DNA of 64,000 nt from Proteles cristata cristata (taxonomy: Eukaryota > Chordata > Mammalia > Carnivora > Hyaenidae), in NCBI GenBank assembly GCA_017311185.1, contig JAESUZ010004136.1, positions 1,798,001-1,862,000 of the forward strand. Reading direction: 5' to 3'. Below the pieces are notes generated by a model. That model was given only the letters and a program-made list of their open reading frames with translations. It ran no database searches and was not told the origin of the DNA. Below are positions 11,501-26,500 of the stretch, piece by piece (position 1 is the stretch's first letter; each line of letters starts with the position of its first letter). A program made the position numbers and the translations under genes.

Positions 11501-14500
11501 CAAAGACTCTGCAGTCAACCACAAGGAATGAAGACAAATAGGCCACCTTGCCCATCCTTCTAGCGAGCCTCCTAGGGCGTTAATTCGAACCCCAAGAGAA
11601 GAGACAACAGGCATGATTGATTATTTTGAATCTAAAGTGTTTTCTACTCAGATTGCCTTTAAAAACATATTAGCTTAAAGTCTGCATTGTGAGTATTTCT
11701 AGCATCAGGTTTTAGCAGCAGGGCCTCTGCTCACCTTTCCTAGCTGCGGCGGGGGAGGAGGAGGGCATGGGGGAAGGGAGAGGCGGGAGGGGGGAGTCCT
11801 GAGTTGTGGCTCTGTGGCTGGGGTGGCAGGATTGTAGGGTAGAAAGAATGTTGCTTTTCTGCCACACCTAAGTAGTGGGAGAAGGCAAATAATGCCTTCC
11901 ATTATTTGGAAGGTGCACTGGGTAACTGTTTGGATGCCTGATCATTGCTAGTCTGGTTCAAAAGGGAAATTTGCAATTAAGCATTGTTTGTTAGAAGACA
12001 ACCTCTTCTCTGACATTCATATCTCAATGTGTCTAAAATGGATTTCTAATTTTTTAAAAGTTTTTTATTATGTATGTTTATTTACTTTGAGAGGGAACAG
12101 GGGAGGGGCAGAGAGAGAGAATCTCAAGCAGGCTGCCAGTGCAGAGCCCAATGTTGGGCTCAAACTCACAAACTGTGAGATTGAGAGTCACATGCTCAAC
12201 CGACTGAGCCACCCAGGCACCCTGGAGTTCTAATTTTTAGAAGTTAGGGTACCTTCTAGAGTTAGAGGCCTCTTTCATGCACTGAGTAATCTCTGGTGTG
12301 TTACGATTACATGTAATGCTGGCATAATTTCCTTTTTGTAACAGTGGATTTTTGACTGGGGGAAAGTGGATGTACAAAAAATACCATGGAAAGTGAGAGA
12401 ACAGTGGAAAAACAGAAGGTCTCACAGCAACCAATGCCCATCACTTAGAACAGAAAGTGATCGTTGGTTTCGCTGTGTTTTTACATAATTTAGATCACAG
12501 AAGCAACAGTGGACACTCAGCTCTAAGAGTTTCTGTTCATACTTTTCATTCTTTATTATCTGCAGGGTAAAGATCTCTTTTTTAAAAATTTTTTTTTTTA
12601 ATGTTTTATTTATTTCTAGGAGAGAGAGAGAGACAGCGTGAGCACGGGAGGGTCAGAGAGAGAGGGAGTCACAGACTGAAACAGGCTCCAGGCTCTGAGC
12701 TGGCAGTCAGCACAGAGCCCGACGCGGGGCTCGAACCCACAAACCGCGAGATCATGACCCAAGCGAAAGTCGGACGCTCAACCGACTAAGCCACCCAGGC
12801 GCCCCTGCAGGGTAAAGATCTCTTAAAGTGGGTAAAAATATGACGAGGCCATGAACACAAATAAAATTAACAATTCGAGGAGCCCCTGGGTAGCTCAACT
12901 GGTTGAGTGGCTGACTTCGGCTCATCCTGATCTTGTGGTTGGTGAATTCAAGGCCCGTGTTGGGCTCTGTGCTAACAATGCAGAGCCTTCTTTTGACCCT
13001 CTGTCTTCTGTACACACAGTCTCTCTCTCCCAAAAATAAACAGACATTTAAAAAAATATCAATTTGAAGGCAGAGGGAAAAAAGGACAGGAACAACCAGA
13101 TTAACTGTTTTATTTAATGTTTATTTATTTTGAGAGAGAGAGAGAGAGAGAGGGCGCGAGCATGAACACAGAACAGGGGAGGGGCGGAGAGAGAGGGAAA
13201 GGGAGAGAGTCGGAAACAGGCTCCGTAGGGCCAGCCCAGAGCCCAGAGCCCAATGTGGGACTCATTCTCAAGATATGTGAAATCATGACCTGAGCCGAAC
13301 CCAGGAGTTGGCTCTTAACCGACAGAGCCTCCCAGGCATCCCTAGCCAGATTTGCTTATTTAAATTGATAGGAGAAAGAAAAGTAAAATGATTTTTAAAT
13401 GAATAAATCAAAAGTGAGAAGGCTAAGATAACCCTCGTAGGAAGAAATAGCTGAACATAGAAACCAAAGAGCAAGTGAATTTTATATGAAAATGTAACCC
13501 ATTAAGTCACTCTGGACACTTATCCTTTCTTCATTCACTGCCAATTCTCAATCTGTAACACTGTTTGGAGAGGAGAAAGCAGTTGGGTTTTGATAGAAGA
13601 AATAAATACAATCTCAGTGAAATTTCATGTGAGACTCACCTTGTGTTCTTCTGTCCAATTATTCACATCAAAGTTGTACATTATTTATGCAAATACTGAG
13701 AAAATTATTCTTGGTGACATTCTTCTGAGGGGCAGATTCCACATATTACAAGACTATTTTAAGCTGTTAATTTATAACATCACTGCCATCTGTTGGATCT
13801 GATCAGAATTAGAGTTTTTGAGTTATCCAAAGACTAAAAAGGTTTAATGTTTTTCATTTTCCTTTCCAACACTAAGTGAATTTCAGCTATTAGTAAACTA
13901 GGAAAAGATTAGAGAATAGTATTGGTTGTTGACAGGAGAGCTTTCAAAAGATGCAGTTATTTTATGAAATAAGACAATGAATAAAATAAAAATACAAAGA
14001 GTAGGGGTGTTTGGGCGCCTTGATTGTTTAAACATTCACCTGTGGCTCAGATCATGATCCCACAGTTCATGGGTTTGAGCCCTGCATGGGCCTCTCTGCT
14101 GTCAGCACAGAGCCCACTTAGGATCCTCTGTCCCTCTCTGTCTCTGTCCCTCCCTGCTTGCACTCTCTCAAAAAATAAAAACATCTAAAAGATTTGAAAA
14201 GTAATAACACAATTAATACCCATCAGTAAGTAAGTAATAACTGGTTTTGCTGTAGAAAATACATAATCAAGTCTCCATTTTTTATGCACACATCATCCTA
14301 CCTTCATGCTTATTCCGTGTCACCTCCAGGAAGAACTGGGTGATTTCCCTTAAGCTTAGAGACCTTCTTATCTTCATTTCTTTGTTGTTGTTTTTTTACA
14401 TTTTTTGTGCCCCTTCTTGGGGTTTCCATGACAGCCATGACTTAAATGAGAATGACAGAACATACAGTGGTTACCCCCACCCCCACCCCCAAAAAGTGAT

Positions 14501-17500
14501 TGATTACTGGGCCACTGCGGGCCTCCATGACATGAGAGACAAAGAGCTCTTCTGTAGGGACCGTTCTACTGTGTGACCTGTAAATGAGGAATATACCCCA
14601 CAAGGATCCCAGAAAGAGGCCGTGCCCCCAAATTGTATGGATGTATGTTTGAGTAGTTTGGGAACTTTTGAATGTTCTTTCTTACCTATGGAGGATAATC
14701 CGTCGTTTTGTATTAGTCTTAGTCTTCATAACTAGAAATAAAGCATTGACTGAATAGTTTTAACGCTTAGCAGAATTACTTGTGGAGCACCATGCCTAGA
14801 AAAGCCATGCAATGTGTATCAAAACCATTTAAAAGGTATGTCATGTACAGACCTTAATACAGAACTTCAGGAAAAGGACTTCATTTATTCACAGTGACCC
14901 GACTCCCTGTCAGTCATTTGGCATTGGCATTACCGGGGAAGTCCGGCCCTAAGTGATTTTTTTTTTCTTGGAGTGTTAAATCTCTGGAGTATGTATGGAA
15001 AGCACTTTTCAAAGCTTTTTTTTCCCCCTCATTCCCACCCCATTAAACAGTTAGGAGACGGTAATATATATTTATTACATATCCCTCTATTTGTAGACTC
15101 AAGTATAGACTAAGACTGTTTCTTAGAATTGCCTAATTGTGGATGCGAGGCTGTCATGCACAGAATGATGATAGTCGTTTTGAAGGAGAAAAAAACCGTC
15201 TCTCTTAAAAGTTAGCAAAACACCACCAAGTTCACATCTCAGCTCCTCCAAGGAAAAGGTGGGGTGTACGGCTTTGAGATGGCTTGAGTTGTGTCATCTC
15301 GCCCTTTGAAATGTCAACGTCTGTTCGAGAGCATACTTTTTGGCCAAATACACACAGATTCTCTTAGAAGACGTAATATAACATGTTATTTAATAACTTC
15401 GTTATTAAAGAAACATCGACTGTAGAATGAATCCACTGTGATTTTACAAAATTAAAACGCGGTCTCATGAAAAATGCAAACTCGTGTTATCGACTAAATG
15501 TATTGGTTAGACTCAAGAATGCTGCAAGTTGTACAGTTATTGTCTTTATTGCGTGACGGTTTTTCCCTGGGATAGGTTTCCAGGGCTCCGGTTTCCCTCT
15601 GAACTGTTAAGGGAACTGTGACTTCATACTGACCCCTAGTGGTACTTAAGGAGGAAGTTGGGGGAGGGGCAAAAAATTGGCAATGGAAAGATTCCCTGTA
15701 TTTTATATATATATTTTTTAATGTTTTATTTATTTCTAGGAGAGAGAGAGAGAGACAGCATGAGCAGGGGAGGGTCAGAGAGAGAGGGAGTCACAGACTG
15801 AAACGGGCTCCAGGCTCTGAGCTGGCAGTCAGCACAGAGCCCGACGCGGGGCTCGAACCCACGAACCGCGAGATCATGACCCAAGCGAAAGTCGGACGCT
15901 TAACCGACTAAGCCACCCAGGCGCCCCAAGATTCCCTGTATTTTAGTGAAAGGCACATTAATTTAATTTGAAACACTCTCTAATGTGTCTAAAATAATAG
16001 CTTAAAACATTATTAAAATATTGTGATCCGGCAAGCGCTTCATTGTGTTGCTTTTGAAGAGAGAATATTCTACTGCTAAATGTGTGTTAATGCTTATGTT
16101 TGTCTTTGGTCCTTTTCAAGGTGCAGCTGTTTAAAAACGTTCGGCCACATCCATCGTTGTGGTGGCTGAATATCTGCTGTGTATATAACCATATAGGATT
16201 AATATCCGTTAATCTCATTGTTGCTGTAATTAGAGTTGATTTTTTGCTCTTGACTGTGTATCATGGAAAAGATTATTTTGTTTTAAAATTCCTGTTAGTG
16301 TCACTTTGTTGTAAGATGCTGCCTCCTTTGAATTAGAATCCTCAAAATATGAGCGACCTACAAGATAAATAAGCTAGTTTCATAACCTTTTAGGAAATTC
16401 AGTTTTGTGTATAAGGATGTTTTAAACTTTTGTATTCAGGTTGATACCTCAGAGAGCTTTAAGTGTTATTTACTATTTTAAAAGGCTTCTGAAGTCAATA
16501 GATAAAATAAATGGGAAGAGTCTTTGCGGTAAACTTAACATTTCTTTTTTTTTTTTAATTTATTTATTTATATTGAGAGAGAGAACATGAGTGGAGAAGG
16601 GACAGAAAGAGAGAGGGAGAAAAGAATCCCAAAGCAGGCTCCACCCTGACAGCGCAGAGCCCAGTGCAGGGCTTGATCTCACAAACCGTGAGATCATGAG
16701 CTGAGCTGAACCTAAGAGTTGGACACTTAACCGACTGAACCACCCAGGTACCCCTTAAAATTTGTTTCCATCCAAGTTTGCTGAATGGATACTTTTCATT
16801 TCTACCTTGATTCCTTCTTTCCCTGATGGAACATTATTATAACACAGGCTATATAGTAGCTTGGAAAAATAATACTAGATTTGAAGAGAGATGTAGAATG
16901 AAAAGTTGGATTTTGCAATAAACCAAGTTGATCTTATACCGCCATTTTGTGTTAGTAGTTGTCTAGTCAACTTTCACAGTTTAAACTTTATTGGCTGCTA
17001 GTTTTGTCAAGCTATGTGAGTCCCATGAAGTGATCAATTAGAAAATTATCTATACTGCTTTATTACGCAGAGAGCAGATGCTGACATTTGCATAACCTTA
17101 TTTTAAAGTTGCTCGTATGTCTTTCCAGATTAATCCCCAACATTACTGATTTTCATAGAAAATTATCAAATTATTGTGTGATTTTTTTCTCTCGCCCTCT
17201 CTTTGAATTTGAAGCAGTAGTTAAAACCTGCATAAATTCCATTTTTGCTCATCCTTGACATTTTATATGAATCATTTTCTCCATGGTCCAAGAAATCGAG
17301 ACAGAATATATGGAAATCTCTACACTGGGGCTCACTGAATAGGAGCAGATGATGGCGGTGGTGGTGGCGGTTGGCATGAGTGGGCCAGGCATTGAGCGAG
17401 GTTCCCGAAACGGAATATATGATTCAATCCTCAAAGCAGTGCCATGAGGCAGGGATAATCCTTAGGTCCATGTTGCAGAGGAGGAAACAGGGGCATGGTC

Positions 17501-20500
17501 TTTGCTCAGGGTCATGGAGGTGGAGTCAACCTACACCAGGGCAGGCTGCTCTGTACATCCCTAGGGAGCTTACAGCAGTGGAAACTTCTAGTCTCCACTC
17601 CTGTAACTGCTCTTTCCCTCTGCTTCCTGCTCAGTATCTGAGCCTGAACTTCTCCATATCTTCACTGAAATGTTTTTCTTTGCTTTCCTGATCTCTTTGA
17701 ATTCTTCCAGACTGGAACGACCAGGACTCTTTGAACTCTAGTAGGGCACTTTGCAGGCATGGGTTTTCATTCTCTCCTTTCCTTCCTTCCTTCCTCTTCT
17801 CCCAGCTTTCTTTCCCTGTTACCCCTTCTCTTCTTCCTCCTCCTTCCCCTCCTTCTGTAAAGGGAATAAGGAAAAGGGGAAAAAATATATCCAATGGTTA
17901 GTAAGAATTTCCCTCTATGCTACATGTTAAAATGGCCCACCTCATTTCTCATTCCCTGAGGAATGATGAAATGAACCAGGTTGATTTTGGCTTTTTTTTT
18001 CCCCCTGGAAAAAACCACCATACTTTTTAAAAGCTTTAGAGATGGACGATCGTAAAAGGTTTATAGACCGAAAGTCAGACCACCATAGTTTTAATCCTGT
18101 GTTGATTGATTGACTTGCCTGGTGAGCAAGTCTTCGTCTCTCTAAATTTTATCTCTCTTAACTATAAAACAAAGGAAAATGAGCCTAGATCATCTACTAT
18201 ATTTTGGGCATGTGAATAATTATCCTCTGTCTAGTATCACAGGGAGTCTGGAATACAGCTTCCACTGGGAACTAGATGGATCACTCGTGACCACTTTTAT
18301 TGTTCTATCTCAAAATGAAGGAAGTTATTACTTATGAATTTAGGTTTCTATTGTAATTCTCTCACTGGTACTGGAATGTTCTTCATGTCTAGACTCTGTT
18401 CGTGGCCACAGGGATACCATAGGGAACACCACAAAGATTCCAGGAAACCGCTGTCATGAAACTTACATGTCGGGTGGGAGACAGACCAGATACGAGTAAC
18501 TTTAAGAAGGTAATTTCAGAAGTGATAACAGCATCAATTAAATAAAACAGCACAATGTCAGAGAGAGGGGCACATGCGACACTGGGGTTGTGAAAGGGGT
18601 CAAGGGAATGACATAAAGCTCGTCAAAGACAGTCTCTCCGGAAGAAGGTGACATTAGAGCTGATGAGAATGAGGCAGCCCCGGCAAGTGCTGTCACACAA
18701 AAGCACGCAGCGTCCTTAGGATTTAGTTAAGAAAATCAACAACACGGTACCTCTAATTACTTCAGGATCGCGTCCCTTGTCATGTATACAGATATGTGTA
18801 TAGACTGATTTCCAGGCTAAACAGAAACATTCGGTTGCTGCAAAAGCCATTTATTACGAACGTTCGAACACCTTGACCATTATTTCTATTTTATCGGGAG
18901 CCAAGTCAGCCACGTAAAATAAAGACAGTCGCTCTTCCCTCATGGCAGTTAGTTAATTGTTGGTAGCCATTCTAGCTTTTGAAACAGAAGGCGCCGTGTG
19001 TGGAAGTGGAGGATTGTGATTGGACAAATAGGTCAATAAGGATTTCATGTCACTCGTAAGAAAATTACATTGGATATCCCTAGACTTTGATTGACTGCCT
19101 CATAATTGGTAACAAAAACCTGCATGCTGTTCACGAAGGTGCTGGGTCAGCCCGCACTAGGTCCTTTGAAACTAGCCATTCTCTCGTTGGAAACCTTGAT
19201 GTCATAGCAACTGGAGCAGAAAAGCACACTCCGAAAGTCTCAGAATTATGCTACTGAGATACATCAATATGATAGAAACAATTTGGTTTCGCCTCCTTTA
19301 AAAACCTTTTTTTTTTTTTTTGCCTTTTTCCTATTTTGCTACAGGATGTAAATCTTCATGCATTTGTTTTTGTGGCTGGGTTTTATTCTGATAATGATAT
19401 GTTGCTTCAAAACCCTTCATTTTGAGCATTTGCCTCCAATTAATTGTGATTCTCTCCCTTGCTGCCGATAAGCTTATTTAAATAATATTTCTTTGAAAGG
19501 AGAGACTACTCTTGGCTACTTTTGTCAATCCTGGAGTTCAGCCAGAGCTGGGGGCACGTACCTCGTTCCCCCTCAACTGTGGGGCGGCTGCGGGGGTCAT
19601 AGTTATTTTAGATGCACTCAGAAATTGATCAACTTCACGAACACGCTCGGCTTCTTGGATCGTTACTTTTGTTGAAAAATTCGCTGGAAGGAGAGTCAGG
19701 AATCCTCTTCACAGCATTCCAGATCTGGCTGTGATAACCGGGAGACCCGTTTATCATAACGGCCAGCATCCCTTCCCCACGCACCTGTACAGACCCACTG
19801 GGAGCCCGGGAGGCTCAGCCCGCCAGCCCCCAGCCGGCTGCCAATGCACCTCCTGACCACTTGCAGTGTGTCTGCTGCCAATATGTCTTCCTTGGTGTGA
19901 CAAACCTCGCAGAGACATATGAAAAGTCATGCTGGTGAGGACGGTTGTAATCACTGTTAACAAACAAGGTTCTGATTGCCAATATTACCATCTGTTCCAT
20001 CGGGTTCCACATATTACCCTGTATGTGGGCTCTGTTAAACAGATTTCTGTACTGCCCAAGGTCACCCTTGATTCATATAACCAGCCTTTGCAGACGGGCT
20101 AAATGTGAACCTCCAAACTGCAGCAAGGGTTTCCTGAGAAGTCCCAAATGGCGTCATCTAATGACCTGACCCTAGTAAACAGGGCCAGCAATGTCTGCAA
20201 AGAGAAAACGTAGCCATTCTTTGGTATAGGGAATGGATATATCCTTAAGAGGTTGTCTAAAGTGTAAGATGTCATTTTTTAAAAAAATGTTTTATTTATT
20301 TTTGAGAGAGACATAGAGACAGCATGAGCAGGGGAAGGGTCAGACAGAGAGGGAGACACAGAATCTGAAGACAGGCTCCAGGCTCTGAGCTAGCTGTCAG
20401 CACAGAGCCTGATGTGGGGCTCAAACCCACGACCTGTGAGATCATGACCTGAGCTGAAGCGGGACGCTTAGCTGACTGAGCCACCCAGGCACCCCTGTAA

Positions 20501-23500
20501 GATGTCATTTGTTAAACTCCACATAAGAATTACTTCACTAAAGTAATTGGGGGCGGGGAGGGCCACTGTAGGTGATACAAATGGAGACCTCAATTCTGTC
20601 GCGTCCTTTGCCTTCTTGAGAACTTAAAGCTGAGCTGGGCATTTTTCCCTCACTCTCTTGTGCGACTCCTGCTGAGGTTTTCTTCATTGCTCCCCTTGAG
20701 TTGAGTCAAGTCAACTTAGACATATTGATCTCCTCAGCCCAGGAGACAGAAATAAGACTCAAGCACTGCCTCTAAGAAGTGGGTGCCAGGTGTAGACATA
20801 GGGGAGTGAATAACAAAGGGAGGCAGAGACAGACAAGAACAACTCTGTGCGGAAGGAGCAGCTGAGCAGGCTTCGAAGGGTGAACTGCAGCCCCCAGGCA
20901 GCGGTGTGGAGGGGTAGGGACCGGCCCTTTCGGGGCAGAGAAAACATGAGTGCAAAGACACACAGACATGAAATAGCATAGTATTTTCAGGGAGCCATAA
21001 ATAGATGCTTATTGGTGCGGAGTCGTACTTTTCTTTAGCAATGTTCTTAGTGCCCATGCCCGTAAGTGCTTTTTCATCACGGGGCCCCAGGATTTAAACG
21101 AAAAACTCTGCGCTAAGCTCATTCCCTCAACAAGCTTCTATAAAACAGTATTTCAAGATTGTTAGTCCTGTGTGGCCATTTATGCCAAAACATCATTTTA
21201 AAAAAATGTATGTATGCTTAGCAAACAAATGATCTTGAGCCTATGTGGAAAGGAGCCCTGATCTAATTGGGGAGTTATGCTTCCCAGAGGAAGAGGCGTT
21301 TGTGCGGCACTTGGCAAGGCAGATAGGAATTTTCCGGGGGAAGACTTTGTCAGGAAGTCAGGACGGCGTTCTGGAACACCAGCTGGGGAGACAGAGCCCG
21401 GTGGCGGTGGTGGCGTGCTGTGGGTGGCCAGAGAGGTCCAGAGCACAGAGCCACGGGAAGAGGTGAGAGGCCCCCTGCAGCCGTGGGGGAGGCACGGTGG
21501 CTCATGCAAGGGCCTTGGAGCCCAAGTGAGAAATTTAGGACTCCATCCCGAGTAACGGGAAACCAGTTAAAAGAAGTAGGGGCGAAATCTGATTGTATGT
21601 ATTATATTTACATATCACTGTATATATAATTATTACAATCTGATTCTGATTCTATGTATTCTGTATATCACTATATATAATTATAATAATCTGATTGTTT
21701 ATTTTTAATGTTTATTCATTTTTTAGACAGCACGAGTTGGGGAGGGGCAGAAAGAAAGGGGCGCAGAGGATTCGAAGCAGGATCAGTGCTGATAGCAGTG
21801 ATCCCATGGGGCTCGAACCCAGGAACTGTGAGCTCATGACCCGAGTCAAAGTCGGTCGCTCAGCTGACTAAGCCACCCAGGTGCCCTGGATTATTATTTT
21901 AAAACATCATTTTACCTGTAAATTGGAGAAAGGATTGGAGGGGGAGAGGAGAGACCGGTTAGAAGAGAGGAGGTGGATTCAATTGGAGGGACGGAGCTGG
22001 AGAAAAGAGAGGTTCGAGAAATATGAGGGAGGAAACTAGTCAGGACTTGGTAATAAATTGGATACACATGATGTGTCGAACTTCACTTCTATTTACATAT
22101 ATCAAATGACATAAACAGATGTTTTCATACATTCCCATATTTGGGTTTTAGTTATTTTTTTTAATGTATATTTTAAACTCTTACTTGATGAAATTCCAAC
22201 TGATAGAGGTTAATGATAGTAAGAATCAAAATATTTTCAGATTATCATGACGACATATGGCCCCATAATTCTGGATTTTGTAACAAAGCAGTTTGACTTC
22301 CGTCCTGTTCATTTGAAGAATACTACAGACTATCTAGGAAACTGAAATGTGTTTTTAAGATATGACAGGCTTCAGCTTGTGTACAAATTAGACACAGCAA
22401 AAAATAAAACAGAATGCCTTGGGTCTGAATCACAAAATTAATGCCATTCTTTTTTTTTTTTAATGTATAAATTCTGTGCTCTATTCCTATAAATGAAATT
22501 AAGGATTTTTTTTCAGGTAAGAATAATAAGCTTGTTTATTTTTTCACCATAATAATTTAATCTCAGTTATGCTTTTTACACTTGCACAGAGTGCACACGG
22601 CACATTATAAGCAGGTAGTTCCTCCCGCTGCACGCCTACGATTTGTCTTTCGGTGCTGGCAGTTATGTTCTATTTAGTAAAAGCTCTATTCCACTGTGTA
22701 CCAGAATCTTCAGTTTCTTAAACAGCTAGGATTTTATGTACTTCTCTTTACTGGCTCATAAAGACTAGAGAAAAGAGCAGAAGGTAGAGATATAAAGGAA
22801 CCAAGGCAAAATATGCCTTTGTCCAGGAGAGGAAGAAGCCACAATGAAACACAAAAGCTGTGGGCAGAGGCACATCTGATGAGAATTCCTGCATCTCGTA
22901 GCCCGTGGGTTTTTTGTTTTTGTTTTTTTAATAAGAGAAATCGAAATGATGGAGTGTGATCCTATGTATTTATTTAAATTTTCCAGAAAACCCCTGATAC
23001 ATACAAAAGACAAAGCCCTTGAGAATCAACAGGGATGTGTTTACCTAAAATACTGGTACTTTCTGTCACAGTTGCCGCCGTTGAAATGCCTCCACTGTCT
23101 GCTCCTCCATTATTCTCCGGGATGTTTTAAAAGGCGAGTCCCGTCAAAGGAAAAAAATCACTACGTGACAAAGGAATTGTGCATTCTCACCAAGGCATAG
23201 TTTGCAATGATTAAAAACTACAGAGTGTTTTGGCTGAAGGGACTGATCGCATTAAGTGCCTGAAAAACAAGTCAGAGAAACAAATTGAGTTTTGAACAGG
23301 TTTACGTCTATAATGATTAAAAAATAGGCACAGTTTCAAATGCTTGCTGGCATTTTTAAAAACTCAATATTTCAACTCTAAGTAAAAATAGGAGAAGATT
23401 CTGATAAACGATTAGAGCCCTCAAAGTTTTCCTGATTCATAAAATCAAACGACTACCATTTGATTAATAGTAGGAGAGAGAATTAAAATAAAAGTAAGAT

Positions 23501-26500
23501 TTATCTTAAGAGTGTTTATTTTAATCTCCTGGGAAGGGAAAGCAAATGCTGGCCCTCAAGCAATACCATAGTGAGATGCAGGCCCTTCCTACCAGTATTT
23601 TTATGTAAACACATTTTGGTTACCTATCATCCAACCAAATTATAAAGGGATGCCTTCCCAAAAAAAAGAAGGGGAGACACCACAGGAAGGATTAAATATG
23701 TACCGAGGACTAGAGTATGGTTACGAATGGAACCAGACTCTGACTTTGCTTTTGTATAAATATGGTGTGCTTCCTGGACGGATTTATTCATACCGGGGGT
23801 GGAAGGTGCTTTGAGGGTTAGTACCAGCTGGTCCGGCATTGTCCGGAGCCTCAGTCGTTTCGTTCCCGAGTTGCCGTCAGATCAGTCCACCTCCGAGCAG
23901 GTCTGTGTGACAAACACAGCTTCTCTTCTCCTCAGTGAGATTTCATTCACATTCTGTACTCTCTTGGGCAATTGTGATGACTTCTATTCTTTTTTTAAAA
24001 AAATTTTTTTATACTTATTTTTTGGTGGAGAGAGGGAGGGCAAGCTGGGGAGGGACAGAGAGAGAGAGAGAGAGGTGGGGGGGATCCACCCTGTCAGCAC
24101 AGAGCCTGATGCAGGGCTCGAACTCACGAACTGTGAGATCATGACCTGACCCAAAACCAAGAGTGGGACGTTTTACTGACTGAGCCACGCAGGTGCCCAG
24201 ATAACTTCTATCCTTGAGGTTTCACTTCTCCTTCACAATCAGCAAATTTAAGTGACCACCAAATCAAATTTAATTCATCAGAATACAGGGTGATGGGCTG
24301 AATCATATAGCCTCACTTTTTTTTTCTCCACTTTTGGTTCTTAATATGCTCCTAAGTGAAAAAAAGAATGTGTCAAATATAAACCTGAAAGAGATGTTCA
24401 TATTATTGGAGTCTCAGGTATATTTTTGTTGCCTTGGTTCCCTCTATTTCCATAATGATGTAAATGGATTTTTATCAAGGATTTGGGGTCTTCCTTTGAA
24501 ACCAGGATGCTCTGTATGTCTTATTGTTTGGAACATCTCTCATCTGAAGCAATTCCAAATGTTAAGGAGCATAATTAAATCATTTTCCACTGTTAAAATG
24601 ATTTCTTTTTTTATTTTCACTACTTTGTGAGCTTTTTCATTAGGAAGCAAGAACTATAGAAAAGACTGCATTCTTAAAAGGAGGTATAGGCTTATCACTT
24701 GTGAGACTATTAATATCTTTATGGATGACTGTGGACTTTTTATAGCAGAAATAGGAAATTTACCAACTGATTATGCCTACATGACTAACCGTAGCTAGTA
24801 GTTATCATGTCAGCAGTATGACTTTGATCTTTGATGTTTAATTTGTAAAAGCAACATTCACCTCCAAAATGTTTTGCTGGCTCCCAATGTGTTAACCTCT
24901 GCCCACAATTAGCAGCCTCATTTAAAAAGGGGGAAGATGAGCACTCCCCCTCCACACTCATTCCTACTATTTAAAAAAATTGTTTTATAGTTTATTTTTG
25001 AGACAGAGACAGAGCACGAGTGGGGTAGGAGTAGAGAAAGAAGGAGACACAGAATCTGAAGCAGGCTCCAGGTACTGAACTGTCAGCACAGAGCTGGACG
25101 GGGGGACTTTAACCCATGAACCGTGAGATCATGACCTGAGCTGAAGTCGGATGCTCAACCAACTGAGCCACGAGGCGCCCCTCATTTCTACTATTTAAAG
25201 ACTTTGCAGGGTGCATGCATGACTCAGTAGGTTGAGCATCCCACTTTGGCTCAGGTCATGATCTTGGGCTTCGTCAGTTCTAGCCCCAGGTCGGGCTCTG
25301 TGCTGACAGCTCAGAGCCTGGAGCCTGCTTCAGATTCTGTGTGTGTCTCTCTCTGTCTGACCCTTGACCACTCACACTCTGTATCTCTCTCTCTCTCAAA
25401 GACCAATGAACATTTAAAAAATTAAAAATTAAAAGCTTTGTTTTCCTACTGGATGGGAATGTCTTGATCGACGTTCTCTGAATAGAATTTCCTGATCTTA
25501 CAAGTATCACTGAATTAAAAAATTAACATTTGGAGGAGGTTTTCTAAGAAGTAGGTATGTGCTGTAAAAGTAGGAAAAGGGTTATTTAAATTCCTTCTTA
25601 ACTGGCATCTTCCCAGACTCCATTTAAATCCCCAGCACCCCAATTCCCGGTTCATCGCAGCATAAATTCGTTTCTTTCTAAGACTGTATTTATGTAGCCA
25701 TTTGTGGAATGAGTTCAGTTGTACACGCGAAAGACGATGTCTTGAACTCGGACGAATGACATTCGCTTCCATTCACCCAGCGCTGTTGCTGAAGCCGACG
25801 GTATCGACCCTTTAATAAACATCCTGTCCAGCACACGAGACGGCGCGGTCGCCAACGCTGCTACGGTGCTGGCGAACTTGGCAATGCAGGAGCCGCTGCG
25901 CGTGAACATCCAGAGCCACGACGTCGCGCGCGCCCTCATCGGGCCCCTGCGCTCCGCGAACACCGTGGTGCAGAGCAAGGCGGCGCTCACCATTGCGGCA
26001 ACTGCGTGCGATGTGGAGGCCCGGACCGAGGTGAGAGCTTTACTAACCTTCATTCCCTCCCGCTTCCGGTCCCTCGGTGGATGCTTCTGAAACATTTTCA
26101 AGTGTTTGAACCTACCCGTCGTTTAGGTCCTTCAACACTGGCCCCGCAACACGTCAGCCATGGACTCTGGGTGATAATAACGTGTCTGTGTTACGTTCAC
26201 TGCTTGTAACAAATGTACCGATCCGGCGAGGGACTTGATAATGGAAAATAGGCACGTGTGGGGCGGGGAGTAAAGGAAATCCCTGTCCCGCGGCTCGATT
26301 TTGCAGTGAACCTGAAATTACTCTACAACAAATGAAATCCATGAAGTCAGGGCCATACTTTGGAGAATCAATTGGCACCATCTAGAAAAGGAGAGCACAG
26401 CCTATAATCTGGCAGTCTCTCCAAGTTATACCTAAGCCAGTCTCTTGCCTCTGTGCCCCAGGAGGCATTGTGTATAATGTCTAACAACTGGACACACACC

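Larger units (their letters stand above)
8794..25780 (+). other. Large ARMC3 intron (17 kb)
   Basis: Contains about a dozen SINEs, one LTR (10028-10476), and MIR and L2 pieces. Long stretches without recognised insertions are 10482-12039, 14191-15687, 16755-20262 (apart from a MIR piece) and 22080-23975. No additional exon or RNA gene was recognised. Confidence 0.8.

Noticed and set aside
25715..26101. 128-codon open frame on the - strand over exon C
   Set aside because: Shadow of the CpG-rich ARMC3 exon on the opposite strand; the + strand frame fits the family and splice sites.
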